64,000 nucleotides of DNA. Origin: Breoghania sp037026715 (GTDB lineage: Bacteria; Pseudomonadota; Alphaproteobacteria; Rhizobiales; Stappiaceae). Below are positions 53,493 through 64,000 of this stretch, in pieces; the first letter of the stretch is position 1; each line of letters begins with the position of its first letter. The notes beneath the pieces were generated by a model that made no database searches, was not told the DNA's origin, and saw nothing but the letters and a program-made list of their open reading frames with translations. The stretch is taken from NCBI RefSeq assembly GCF_037026715.1, contig NZ_JBANCG010000009.1:124001-188000 (forward strand), read 5' to 3'. Made by a program: the position numbers and the translations under genes.

Positions 53493-54098
53493 ATGCGACG
53501 TTTGACGTTTCTGTTCGCCGCCGTGGCTGCGATCTCGCTGTCCTTTCTGATGCCCGTCCAAGCCCAGGAGCGGGTCTTCGATCCCGTCTCCCGGTCATGG
53601 ATCAAGGTGCAGCTCACCCGTGACATGGCGGCGGCGATCGCCAAGCGCAAGTACAAGCGCCGCGAGGTTCGCTACACGGGGAGCGAGGAGCCCGGCACGA
53701 TCATCATCGATACCGGGGAGCGCACGCTGACCTACGTGCTGCCCAAGGGCCGCGCGATGCTCTACGGCATCGGTGTGGGGCGTGAGGGCTTCACCTGGCA
53801 GGGGCGCGAGAAGATCACCCGCAAGGCCAAGTGGCCGGGCTGGACGCCGCCGGCGGAGATGCGCGTGCGCGAGGCGAAGGCCGGCCGCAAGATCCCGGCC
53901 TACATGCCGGGCGGTGAGGACAATCCGCTTGGCGCGCGCGCGCTCTATCTCGGCCACACGCTCTATCGCATCCACGGCACGAACGAGGACTGGAGCATCG
54001 GCTACCAGGTGTCCTCCGGCTGCATCCGCATGTTCAACGAGGATGTGATCGACCTTTACGATAGGGTTGCGGTCGGCGCGCCGGTCGTCGTGCGCTGA
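53493..54098 (+). CDS. L,D-transpeptidase (YkuD domain)
   Basis: A 201-residue periplasmic enzyme that makes or breaks 3-3 peptidoglycan links, or attaches proteins to peptidoglycan, through a cysteine nucleophile. A signal peptide (about residues 1-24, ending VQA) precedes the YkuD domain with its catalytic pair HGT (His161) and SSGCIRM (Cys177). No peptidoglycan-binding domain is present. Several such short enzymes are usual in Rhizobiales, which cross-link peptidoglycan heavily by L,D-bonds. The ATG follows GGAG. Confidence 0.95.
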   Translation: MRRLTFLFAAVAAISLSFLMPVQAQERVFDPVSRSWIKVQLTRDMAAAIAKRKYKRREVRYTGSEEPGTIIIDTGERTLTYVLPKGRAMLYGIGVGREGFTWQGREKITRKAKWPGWTPPAEMRVREAKAGRKIPAYMPGGEDNPLGARALYLGHTLYRIHGTNEDWSIGYQVSSGCIRMFNEDVIDLYDRVAVGAPVVVR

Positions 54099-54121
54099 TA
54101 TCGAAGGGTTTCGCGCTGCGG

Positions 54122-55351
54122 TCAGGCGACCGCGGCGCGGGCCATCTCGTCGTCGCGCCAGCGATAGAGCTCCACCGGGTGCTCCATGCCCTTCAGCCGG
54201 TGGGGACCAATGCTTTCCCAGCTGTCGCTGCAGGATCGGGCGACGGCATCGGTTGCAAGTGCGCTCTCGTGCAGCTCCTTCGTCAGTTTCTCGATGCGCG
54301 CGGCTGTGTTGACAGCCGGACCGACGACCGAGAACGACAGGCGTGACGGCACGCCGATGTTCCCGAACATCACCTCGCCGAGCGACGCCGACAGTCCGAA
54401 CTGAATCTCGTGCTGGTGGTTCTTGCGACGTCGCGCGTTGACTGCGATGCGACGGGAGAGGGCGCAGCTGACGGCTTCGCTGGCGGCGCGGATCGCGACG
54501 GCGCTGTCCTCGTTCTCGGCCAGCGGGAAAATCGCCAGAACCGCATCTCCGATGAAATCCAGAACCTCGCCGCCCGCATCGATGGCGCTGCCTGCGGTGC
54601 AGTCGAAATAGTCGTTGAGCAGGGCGAGATATTCGTCGCCGGACAGCGCTTCGGCGAGCGTCGAGGATTCGCGCAGGTCCGAATAGAGGATCACCGCGCG
54701 GGTGGTCGCCCCGTCGCCTCGGCGGATGTTGCCGGCGAGCACTTCGCGCCCGGCATGCCGGCCGAGATAGGTCTCGGTGATGTTGGTGGCGATATTGGCC
54801 TGAATGGCTGTTCGGCAGGCGACGGCGAAGCCGCGCTGGATGCGCCGCAGCGCGAGGATGTCCGAATCGGTGAAGCCGCCGGCGCGGTCCGAGGCCCAGC
54901 TGATGATGATGCCCGAGTTCTTGCCGTTGGAAAGCGAGGTGGCGGTATCGAACCGGGTGATCATGGCCAGGTAGTCGGTATAGCCCGCGGCGGCCATGTC
55001 CTGGAGCAGGGGGAAGTCGACGACGGCGGTCGGGCCGGCCAGCCGGCGGCGCAACACGTCCGAACCGGACTCAACGAGATGCTTGAACGGGCTGTGGTTC
55101 CACTCGTCCGTCCGCTGCTCGCGATGGGCGAACTGTTCGAGAACGACGTTCTGCCCCTTCTTCCAGATCGCCGCCTCCACCTCGATGAGCGGATGGAGCG
55201 TCGGCCAGGAGAGCATGGAACGGGCCACCGGCACGCCAATGGAGAACAGGGCCTCGCAGACCTCGCGGTACATCTGAACGATGTTCGGGGAAGAAAGGGC
55301 CTGATCCACGAGCCAATCTTCCAGCGATGTGATCAGGGCGTCGTGGGACAT
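54122..55351 (-). CDS. Class III adenylate/guanylate cyclase
   Basis: A 409-residue cytosolic cyclase. The N-terminal half (about 1-195) has no membrane segment and reads like a GAF-type sensor. The C-terminal catalytic domain (about 215-390) keeps both metal aspartates (ILYSDLRES and FIGDAVLAIF) and the transition-state Asn/Arg in AVNTAARIEK, so it should be active. Probably makes cAMP; Rhizobiales have many such cyclases. It converges on the L,D-transpeptidase gene with a 23-base gap. Confidence 0.92.
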   Translation of the reverse strand: MSHDALITSLEDWLVDQALSSPNIVQMYREVCEALFSIGVPVARSMLSWPTLHPLIEVEAAIWKKGQNVVLEQFAHREQRTDEWNHSPFKHLVESGSDVLRRRLAGPTAVVDFPLLQDMAAAGYTDYLAMITRFDTATSLSNGKNSGIIISWASDRAGGFTDSDILALRRIQRGFAVACRTAIQANIATNITETYLGRHAGREVLAGNIRRGDGATTRAVILYSDLRESSTLAEALSGDEYLALLNDYFDCTAGSAIDAGGEVLDFIGDAVLAIFPLAENEDSAVAIRAASEAVSCALSRRIAVNARRRKNHQHEIQFGLSASLGEVMFGNIGVPSRLSFSVVGPAVNTAARIEKLTKELHESALATDAVARSCSDSWESIGPHRLKGMEHPVELYRWRDDEMARAAVA

Positions 55352-55480
55352 GCGATCGATCCGGTCGGGTCTCGGGCAACGAGGTGTGACGGGTGCCCGG
55401 CTGAAAGGGTGGTGGACGCGGGGCGTATGCTGAGCGGGCGCACATTAGATCGGTCCGCCGGCCGTTGGAGACAAGAGTAC

Positions 55481-55945
55481 TTACACGCAGTCGTGATCGC
55501 TCTGCCCGGGGGGCGCGATCCGCGTGTCCGCAAAGGCCCAGAGCCTGGAGCCCAGAAAGGTTACCGCAGGGACCAGCACGATGGCCAGCAGGATGCCGAG
55601 AGATTGCGGCCAGTTGGTGAAGGCGAGCCAGCCTGCAAGCGCTCCGGAATTGGCGGCAAAGCCGAGCAGGGCGATGAGGAAAAAACGCGGCAGGCGCGCC
55701 TTCCAGCGCGCTTGCGCCTTGTCCTCTTGCGGAAAGCTCCAGAAATGGTGGCCGGCGAAGGAGACCAGAAACGCGGTCAGAAAAGCGATTGCGTTGGCGA
55801 TGAGCGGCGGCAGGATGCCGGGCGTCGCAAGCGCGAGGGCAACGCCGGCATGAACGCCGGTCGCCGTCAGCCCAACAATGCCGAAACGCGATGCGGCGAG
55901 GATCTCGCCCACCGCGCGGCTGATCCAGAACGGGCGCTCAGTCAT
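55481..55945 (-). CDS. GtrA family membrane protein
   Basis: A 154-residue protein with four predicted helices and the GtrA signature FGIVGLTATGVHAGVALALA and AFLTAFLVSFAGHHFWSF. GtrA proteins are thought to flip polyprenyl-linked sugars made by a partner glycosyltransferase. Its ATG overlaps the stop codon of the upstream glycosyltransferase gene by eight bases (translational coupling), giving a classical GtrB-GtrA pair. Confidence 0.93.
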   Translation of the reverse strand: MTERPFWISRAVGEILAASRFGIVGLTATGVHAGVALALATPGILPPLIANAIAFLTAFLVSFAGHHFWSFPQEDKAQARWKARLPRFFLIALLGFAANSGALAGWLAFTNWPQSLGILLAIVLVPAVTFLGSRLWAFADTRIAPPGQSDHDCV

Positions 55946-56969
55946 TGTCGTCGTGCCGGTTCGCGAGGGGAGCCTCCGGATCCGTCGCCGGACCCGCGAT
56001 CACGTCACGCACCAGATAGATCGGCCGCTGCTTGGTCTCGTTGAAGAGACGGGCGACGTATTCGCCGACGATGCCGATTGAGAGAAGCTGGATGCCGGAG
56101 AAGAACAGGATGGCCGTCATGATGGAGGCGTAGCCCGGCATGTCGATGCCGAAGACCATCGTGCGCAACACCAGAAAGAGCGCATAGGCGAAGGCGAGCG
56201 CGGCCACCCCGGCCCCGCAATAGGTCCACACCCGCAAGGGAACGGTGGAGAAACCGGTCAGGCCGTCGAGCGCGAAGTTCCACAGCTTCCAGTAGTTCCA
56301 CTTGGTCGTGCCGGCCGCGCGCGCGGGCCGCTCGTAGGGCAGAGCCATGGCGGAAAAGCCGACCCAGGCAAACAGGCCCTTCATGAAGCGGTTGCGCTCC
56401 GGCAGCTCCTTCAGCGCCTCGATGACGGCCCGGTCGATGAGCCGGAAATCGCCGGCATTGTGCGGCAGGTCGATGTTGGAGAGCCTGTTGAAGAGGCGAT
56501 AGAAGGCGGAAGCCGAACCGCGCTTGACGGCGGTGTCGCTGGTTCTGTCGACGCGCAGGCCGTAGACAACGTCATAGCCGGCGCGCCAGCCCTCCAGCAT
56601 CTGCGGCACCAGTTCGGGTGGGTCCTGGAGGTCGGCATCGAGCACGACGGCGACGTCTCCGCGGGCGTGCTCGATCCCGGCCGTCAGCGCCGCTTCCTTG
56701 CCGAAATTGCGCGACAGGCCGACGAGGCGCCCGGGCAGGCCCGCTTCCAGGCGGGCGCTCAGGATCGCCGCCGTGGCATCACGGCTGCCGTCATCGACGA
56801 AGACGAATTCGTGCACGATGCCGGCTTGGCGCATGATGCCGGTGACGGCGGCGAGGAACTGGTCGATCACCTCTTCCTCGTTGAAGACGGGCACAATCAG
56901 GCTGACCAGCGGGCTCGCCGGACGTGCGGCCCTTCGGCGCGCGATATAGGGCTGGATGGGATCCGACAT
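55938..56969 (-). CDS. Polyprenyl-phosphate glycosyltransferase (GT2, GtrB/DPM-like)
   Basis: A 343-residue family 2 glycosyltransferase: SLIVPVFNEEEVIDQFLAAV, the metal-binding VVLDADLQDPPELVPQMLE, and two C-terminal helices (about 240-265 and 275-300) anchoring it in the inner membrane. It transfers a sugar from a nucleotide donor to undecaprenyl phosphate for modification of surface polysaccharide, with the coupled GtrA as flippase. The C-terminal region (VARLFNETKQRPIYLVRDVI) is typical of GtrB. Confidence 0.94.
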   Translation of the reverse strand: MSDPIQPYIARRRAARPASPLVSLIVPVFNEEEVIDQFLAAVTGIMRQAGIVHEFVFVDDGSRDATAAILSARLEAGLPGRLVGLSRNFGKEAALTAGIEHARGDVAVVLDADLQDPPELVPQMLEGWRAGYDVVYGLRVDRTSDTAVKRGSASAFYRLFNRLSNIDLPHNAGDFRLIDRAVIEALKELPERNRFMKGLFAWVGFSAMALPYERPARAAGTTKWNYWKLWNFALDGLTGFSTVPLRVWTYCGAGVAALAFAYALFLVLRTMVFGIDMPGYASIMTAILFFSGIQLLSIGIVGEYVARLFNETKQRPIYLVRDVIAGPATDPEAPLANRHDDND

Positions 56970-57137
56970 GGCTCGACCTGATTTCGTCCCGGTTATGGCT
57001 TGCGTCCGCGCGCTCGCGCGGCCCCGGCGCCAGCATCGCCCGTTGCTTAGACCGGATTGCCGCGCTTGTCACATGGCTTGGCCGCCCTATGGTTCAAGGC
57101 CCAGCGGCGGGCGGCTCAAATCAGGCAGACGAACGGC

Positions 57138-57797
57138 ATGATACTTCTCGACGACAAGGCGATCATTCCGATCGGATGCAGCTGCATCAACCAGTTCCAG
57201 ATCGAGTTCAGCTTCGGCAAGGAACGCTGTCGCGGCTCCCTGTTCCAGTGGACCATTGCCACGCCGCGCAGCACTGTTGAAGTCCTCGAACACGCAAAGG
57301 CGGGCACGCTTGGTGCCCTGTTCGGCGACAGGAGCCAGTTCGAACTGGACGGCACGCACCTGCGCAACCGAAACTTCGACGGTTTCTATCACTGGCACGA
57401 GGATGCGGGAGGGCTCTTGGGGCCACAGGATGCTCCGTTCTCGCGCTTTGCGGAAAAGATGGCGCATCTGAGCGAGGGTACCTTCACCGTGGAAGGCCCG
57501 GTCTGGCTCCTGTGGTCGAACATCCAGCCGAACCTTCGCCAGGAGGTGGAGGACAATACCCGGCTCGGCTGGGACGACTTCCGATTGACGCGGGCCCGTC
57601 GCGACGCCATTCGCACGGCCGCACGCAATGTGTTCGACGATCCGCGTTTTGTCTTCGTCGGTCGCTCTCAGGATGTGGATGAGGAGTTATGGCACGACGA
57701 AGACGTGATGCTGATGGAGCTGCCGCGTTCGGACAAGTTCCGAGGCGCGAAAGGGCTATACGCCGACGTCTTCGCGCGGATAGAGGCGGCCGCGTGA
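57138..57797 (+). CDS. DUF1796-like (putative cysteine peptidase) protein
   Basis: A 219-residue soluble protein. IIPIGCSCINQFQIEFSFGK and RGSLFQWTIATPRST match the N-terminal signature of DUF1796 (papain-like cysteine peptidase suggested): a cysteine after G and an aromatic-D/Q-W motif. FYHWHEDAGG supplies a histidine and FVGRSQDVDEELWHDEDVML the C-terminal part. Members often lie in polysaccharide gene groups, as here beside glycosyltransferase and methyltransferase genes. Function unproven. Start 57138 removes 27 unconserved residues from a longer frame. Confidence 0.72.
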   Translation: MILLDDKAIIPIGCSCINQFQIEFSFGKERCRGSLFQWTIATPRSTVEVLEHAKAGTLGALFGDRSQFELDGTHLRNRNFDGFYHWHEDAGGLLGPQDAPFSRFAEKMAHLSEGTFTVEGPVWLLWSNIQPNLRQEVEDNTRLGWDDFRLTRARRDAIRTAARNVFDDPRFVFVGRSQDVDEELWHDEDVMLMELPRSDKFRGAKGLYADVFARIEAAA

Positions 57798-57810
57798 AGC
57801 GGCCTTCCGC

Positions 57811-58557
57811 TCAAGCGTTTGCCGTATCCAGTGCCATTCGCGCAAGCGGCGTTTTTGCGATGAAGAAGAGCCAGGCGTCGAGATCCACGTTTTCCTTCCT
57901 GGTCTTGAGGACCTCGATGGAAATCGAATGGCCGAACCACTCGCACATGACATAGGGAAAGACCGTTGGCCGCACGCCGAAAGGATCCATTTGGGACGCT
58001 TCGGAGGGGCCATGGGAATTGGTATGCTCGATAACCAGAAGACCATCATCCTTCAGTTGATCTAGCCACGTGGCAAATGCCTGACGGGGGTTCCAGCTTT
58101 GATCGTGCGAATTCGTATAGACGAAATCGAACGCAGCCACCCACTCCTCGTTGCGATCGTGGAAGTCCCATTGCACGCTGTTGTCAAACTGGGTCGCGGT
58201 ATCGGAAATGTCGGTTCCGATGACATCGAATCCGAAAGCCTTGATGAAGCATGACTGTTCGAAGCCGTTGCGGCTGCCGTGGCATAGTCCCTTCAGCTTT
58301 TCTCCCGGCTTGCGGGCGGCAAGTTTCTCCCCTATCAGGCGCAAGGTCTTCTCGTCGGCCCAGACGTTCTTGATCTTCTGCTTGTTATAGAAGGTCTGAA
58401 CGTCCCGGTACTGTTCGTAGCTTTCGTATTCGTAGAGGTAGAAATCGACAAGACGGGTGGAGGGCACGACCTTGAGGTCGTGACGCTCCAGAATCGGAGC
58501 AACCGCCTTCTTGAGACGCCGAATGAGGAAGGGCTTCTTCCGGGACATGACTGGCAC
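57811..58557 (-). CDS. SAM-dependent methyltransferase-like protein
   Basis: A 248-residue protein. Motif I-like KLKGLCHGSRNGFEQSCFIK then FGFDVIGTDISDTATQFDNS suggests a class I methyltransferase, with the acidic adenosine-binding residue in TDIS. WDFHDRNEEWVAAFDFVYTN and LLVIEHTNSHGPSEAS follow the Rossmann pattern. The usual GxGxG is replaced by CHGSRNG, as in methyltransferases of polysaccharide clusters. It converges on the DUF1796 gene (13-base gap). Substrate unknown; surface sugar or protein are possibilities. Confidence 0.72.
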   Translation of the reverse strand: MPVMSRKKPFLIRRLKKAVAPILERHDLKVVPSTRLVDFYLYEYESYEQYRDVQTFYNKQKIKNVWADEKTLRLIGEKLAARKPGEKLKGLCHGSRNGFEQSCFIKAFGFDVIGTDISDTATQFDNSVQWDFHDRNEEWVAAFDFVYTNSHDQSWNPRQAFATWLDQLKDDGLLVIEHTNSHGPSEASQMDPFGVRPTVFPYVMCEWFGHSISIEVLKTRKENVDLDAWLFFIAKTPLARMALDTANA

Positions 58558-58591
58558 AACTCCGGGACAAATAGTTTTTATGACGTCCAGG

Positions 58592-58640
58592 GCACATTCC
58601 GATCGGATTGAACCAATCTGATCGGAAAGAAGTCGCTCGA
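58592..58640. repeat. Palindromic repeat, copy D (partial)
   Basis: CACATTCCGATCGGATTG, AACC, AATCTGATCGG, AAAGAAGTCGCTC. The hairpin arms CCGATCGGATTG and CAATCTGATCGG match copies A and B with compensating substitutions. Only the first half of the element is present, upstream of the methyltransferase gene. Confidence 0.7.
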
Positions 58641-59077
58641 GCCGATTCTGGTGCTCGGTGGCTTCCTGGGATCTGAGGCGTTTGCACGCGATCCCTCCTG
58701 CAGGAACCGCAATCCAACCAGAGATCGATCAGTCACGCGATCAAGGGAGGTGCCAGGCCGCAGTCATCCAATCGCCGGACGAGCAGGCCGGAGCTTGAGA
58801 TACATTGAGACATGAAGGCGATGCGATGCCATGTCAAGTCGGCTGCTGCCGGAGTGTGGAATGTTGCGGGGGAAGACTGCGCACGACTTCTGAAAGTGGG
58901 AAATTTGTGACCGGAAACGAAATTCGCGCGCCCCGATTTACGGGCCGCGCGAACAAAGTGCAGTTACATTGAGACAAACGGCTCGATCTGCGAGCTCAAT
59001 TTCCCACTAACGGCCGGTTTCGATCCGGAGCGTGCTTCCGCCGACTGGGGGATTGTCCGCCGCCCGGAGCGAAAGGT
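58641..59077. other. Intergenic region downstream of secA
   Basis: About 435 bases between copy D and the secA stop. No supported gene and no convincing terminator for secA. Frames reaching in from secA's other strands are shadows. Confidence 0.35.
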
Positions 59078-61873
<2,796 letters not shown>

Positions 61874-62146
61874 GATGGTCCTTCCTTTGGCAAAGCCGTG
61901 CCATGTCGCAAGCGTGCGGCTTAAGCTTGACGTCTATGCGGTTTCGATCGAGCGGCGGCCCGCCTTCATGCGGCAGTCGCGGTCGTCCGGACGGAAATGT
62001 CCCGGCAACGGCCGGGCCGACCGACAGATAAGAGGGGCCTGAAAGCTTGTCAACGTCGCCCCAGTCGGCATAACTCGCGCTCAAGTCCTGCGGGCAGCCG
62101 CTATGGCCGGGCTCCGCACTCAACACCCACGCAACAGGATGCTTAC
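61874..62146. other. Divergent intergenic region secA / parvulin
   Basis: About 270 bases with both promoters. CGTCCGGACG-type palindromic DNA occurs at 61983-61993. The parvulin frame is open back to 61997, but the signal peptide fixes the start further down. No gene is supported. Confidence 0.3.
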
Positions 62147-63055
62147 ATGTTCCAGTTAAACAGCGCCGTCAAACATGGGGCCGTCGCCATGCGCCCCCTC
62201 ATTGCCGGTTGCATGATCGCTCTCTTTGCTGCGGCCCCGGTTCGCGCCGCCGAGGAGGGCGACAAGGTCGTGGCCACGGTCAATGGCGAGACGATCACCG
62301 AGGCCGATGTCGCCATCGCCGCGCAGGACTATGCGCAGGATCTCGCGCAGGTGCCGGAAGCCTTGCGCCGCAACCTGCTCGTCGGCGTGCTGGTGGACAT
62401 GCACGTTCTGGCCGATGCCTCGCTCAAGGCGGGCCGGGCAGAGGAGCCGGGTGTCAAGCGCGCGCTCGAGTACGCTCGGCTGCGCACGCTGCGCGATTCC
62501 TACTTCAACGAAAAGAACACCCTGGAGCCGGACGATGCCGCGCTGAAGAAGCTCTATGACGAGCAGTACGGCGATTTCAAAGGCCCCGAAGAGGTCCATG
62601 CCCGTCACATTCTGGTGAAAACCGAAGACGAGGCCAAGGCGATCATCAAGGAACTCGATAGCGGCAAGGATTTCGCCGAACTCGCCAAGGAGAAGTCGAC
62701 CGGCCCCTCCGGTCCCAACGGTGGTGATCTCGGCTATTTCACCAAGGACCGGATGGTCGAGGAATTCGCCAACGCGGCGTTCGACATGAAGCCGGGCACC
62801 TATTCCAAGGAGCCGGTGAAGACCCAGTTCGGCTGGCACGTGATCAAGGTCGAGGACAAACGTCAGCAGCCGGCCCCGTCCTTCGACGAGGTGAAGAACC
62901 AGCTGCGCGCCGAGGCGATCCGCGCCAAGTACAACGAGGTGATGGAGGACCTGAAATCAAAGGCCGACATCAAGATCTTGGCGGATGAGGACAAGGCACT
63001 GAAAGCCGGAGAGGCGACCCCGGAGACGGCCGATCCGGAGAAGGCGGAAAAGTGA
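62147..63055 (+). CDS. Periplasmic peptidyl-prolyl cis-trans isomerase (parvulin/SurA-like)
   Basis: A 302-residue exported foldase. A signal peptide with a long n-region (about residues 1-37, hydrophobic LIAGCMIALFAAAPVRA) precedes a SurA/PrsA-like N-terminal chaperone part (VVATVNGETITEADVAIAAQ). The parvulin domain (about 150-245) has EVHARHILVKTEDEAKAIIK, STGPSGPNGGDLGYF and FGWHVIKVEDKR. A Glu/Ala-rich C-terminal tail follows. Acts on newly exported outer-membrane or periplasmic proteins. Start 62147 is chosen from the signal peptide. Confidence 0.95.
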   Translation: MFQLNSAVKHGAVAMRPLIAGCMIALFAAAPVRAAEEGDKVVATVNGETITEADVAIAAQDYAQDLAQVPEALRRNLLVGVLVDMHVLADASLKAGRAEEPGVKRALEYARLRTLRDSYFNEKNTLEPDDAALKKLYDEQYGDFKGPEEVHARHILVKTEDEAKAIIKELDSGKDFAELAKEKSTGPSGPNGGDLGYFTKDRMVEEFANAAFDMKPGTYSKEPVKTQFGWHVIKVEDKRQQPAPSFDEVKNQLRAEAIRAKYNEVMEDLKSKADIKILADEDKALKAGEATPETADPEKAEK

Positions 63056-63085
63056 GCCGTTCGGTGGAATGGGAAATGACATAAA

Positions 63086-63114
63086 GAAAGCCGGGCCTCG
63101 TGCCCGGCTTTCTT
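63086..63114. terminator. Rho-independent terminator between parvulin and TetR genes
   Basis: GAAAGCCGGGC (63086-63096), loop CTCGT, GCCCGGCTTTC (63102-63112), TT. The flanking A and T runs make it usable in both directions, serving the converging TetR gene too. Confidence 0.85.
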
Positions 63115-63163
63115 GTATCCGGCCTGTCGCTTGTACCGGCGAGAGGGCTTCTAGGGCGGTCAG

Positions 63164-63751
63164 TCAGACCGTCCAGGGGCTGATCAGATGCCTGACCGCC
63201 CGTCGAAGACCTTCCTCGTCGTCCAGATTGCCGGCGAGAAGCTGCGTCCAGGCGTAGCAGGTCATCAGGTCCGCTGCGACGAACGGGTCGATATCGGAGG
63301 GCACCTCGCCGCGTGTCTTGGCACGTTCGATAATGCCCGCCGTGTGGGTCTTTCGTTCCTTTCTGTAGGCGCGCAGGGCTTTCGCGGCGGCTTCGTTTGA
63401 CTGCGCCTCGGCAATCACCGATCGGAAGATGCTGCCGGACGGGGTCTCGCGCCAGTTTCGGAACAGCTCGCGCAGGAAATTGAAGGCGTCGTCTTCGAGC
63501 GAGCCGGTATCGTGATCGGGAATGGGGCGTTTCTGGCGGTGATAGACATCGAGGAGAAGCGCGGCCTTGCTCGGCCACCACCGGTAGATCGTGGGTTTGC
63601 CCGCGCGGGCGCGCTTGGCCACGGCTTCGATGGAAAAACTAGAATATCCCTTTTCGGCCAAGATTGCCGCCGCCGCGTTGAGGATGGCTTCCGCACTGGC
63701 CTCGCTGCGTTTCGCTCCAACCGAATGGCGTGCCTCGATTTTTTCTGACAT
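63164..63751 (-). CDS. TetR/AcrR-family transcriptional repressor
   Basis: A 195-residue TetR regulator. The N-terminal HTH ILNAAAAILAEKGYSSFSIE, AVAKRARAGKPTIYRWWPSK (about residues 23-65) is followed by a helical C-terminal ligand domain of the TetR_C_11/16 type. Probably a repressor responding to a small toxic compound. A promoter containing a 20-base inverted repeat lies about 200 bases upstream and drives a gene that begins at or beyond the right edge; this is the likely target. Confidence 0.93.
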   Translation of the reverse strand: MSEKIEARHSVGAKRSEASAEAILNAAAAILAEKGYSSFSIEAVAKRARAGKPTIYRWWPSKAALLLDVYHRQKRPIPDHDTGSLEDDAFNFLRELFRNWRETPSGSIFRSVIAEAQSNEAAAKALRAYRKERKTHTAGIIERAKTRGEVPSDIDPFVAADLMTCYAWTQLLAGNLDDEEGLRRAVRHLISPWTV

Positions 63752-63944
63752 CTGCGGCTCGTTGGTTTCTTGTTTCGATAGTGCGGCTATCCGAACGTGA
63801 GGCGGTCTAACATATCGTCGGGCGTCCCGGCACCGGCTCGGTCCCGATCGGTGCCGGGCAAGTCGCCGCGCCCCGTTGCTCGGACACTTCCGTTTCTACC
63901 TTGCAATTCGCACCTCTGCGGTTCTGGGGAGTTTCGCCTATCTC

Positions 63945-63973
63945 TTGACAGAACGAAACGGGTCGTTCTATTA
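63945..63973 (+). promoter_or_regulatory. Promoter with TetR-type operator at the right edge
   Basis: -35 TTGACA (63945-63950), a 17-base spacer and -10 CTATTA (63968-63973). The inverted repeat AGAACGA-N6-TCGTTCT (63950-63969) fills the spacer exactly, so a bound dimer would block RNA polymerase. Transcription runs rightwards out of the window; an ATG at 63987 may start the target gene but only four codons are visible. Confidence 0.7.
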
Positions 63974-64000
63974 GTGCGATCTCGATATGAAACGTATCGT

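Noticed and set aside
54410..56044. 544-codon plus-strand frame over the cyclase and GtrA genes
   Set aside because: Shadow; both minus-strand genes have intact catalytic or family motifs.

Overview
The window is a 64 kb chromosomal segment of a GC-rich alphaproteobacterium, most likely of the Hyphomicrobiales (Rhizobiales). Supporting evidence: a trxB gene followed by an LsrB/VtlR-type LysR gene, a ClpS ending in the typical alphaproteobacterial C-terminus, an aspartate aminotransferase of the rhizobial type, DUF992/DUF1499/DUF3775 proteins, a probable methylsuccinyl-CoA dehydrogenase of the ethylmalonyl-CoA pathway, and several families of intergenic palindromes typical of this order. Genus cannot be fixed from the sequence alone. 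I see no rRNA, tRNA, CRISPR array, transposase or integrase.

Layout. 0-2.9 kb: a crescentin-like coiled-coil protein, a long gene-free stretch, a REP-like palindrome and a DUF559 nuclease-like gene. 2.8-4.75 kb: a strikingly AT-rich island with a 55-aa divergent small protein and a two-domain deaminase of the AvcD / anti-phage dCTP deaminase type, inserted flush against the 3' end of uvrB. 4.8-12.6 kb: housekeeping genes on the minus strand (uvrB, SelW-like, clpS, greA, carB). 12.7-16.1 kb: regulators (XRE repressor with a palindromic operator array and an unlisted 45-aa gene opposite, AraC, MerR). 16.6-23.5 kb: carA, yqeY-like, dnaG, rpoD. 23.5-36.4 kb: small envelope and metabolic genes in tandem pairs (DUF1499, ABM, DUF992), two small transporters, a periplasmic 5'-nucleotidase, pyrophosphatase and aspartate aminotransferase. 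36.7-43.3 kb: an EF-G-like GTPase lacking the catalytic His, then ELM1-like / trxB / lsrB on the minus strand followed by a candidate anti-Shine-Dalgarno sRNA, an Lrp regulator and a cold-shock gene. 43.6-58.6 kb: mcd, two chemoreceptors around an EamA exporter, a ferredoxin-reductase-like flavoprotein, a hydrolase, an L,D-transpeptidase, an adenylate cyclase, and a glycosyltransferase/GtrA/DUF1796/methyltransferase surface-polysaccharide group. 59-64 kb: secA, a periplasmic parvulin, and a TetR regulator with a probable operator at the right edge.

How it works together. Most of the window is core: nucleotide and arginine precursor synthesis (carA, carB), replication and transcription (dnaG, rpoD, greA), repair (uvrB), protein export and folding (secA, parvulin), proteolysis (clpS), redox (trxB, lsrB). 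The accessory signal is concentrated in the 2.8-4.75 kb defence island. Its deaminase probably depletes deoxycytidine nucleotides on phage infection. Its divergent intergenic region carries three helically phased CGTTAA repeats. Two further regulatory structures stand out: the XRE divergent switch at 13.2 kb, and the CCUCCUCCC-loop sRNA at 39.2 kb next to the lsrB/vtlR gene. A family of covarying palindromes sits directly on stop codons at 16.06, 18.62 and 30.79 kb, with a fourth, partial copy at 58.6 kb.
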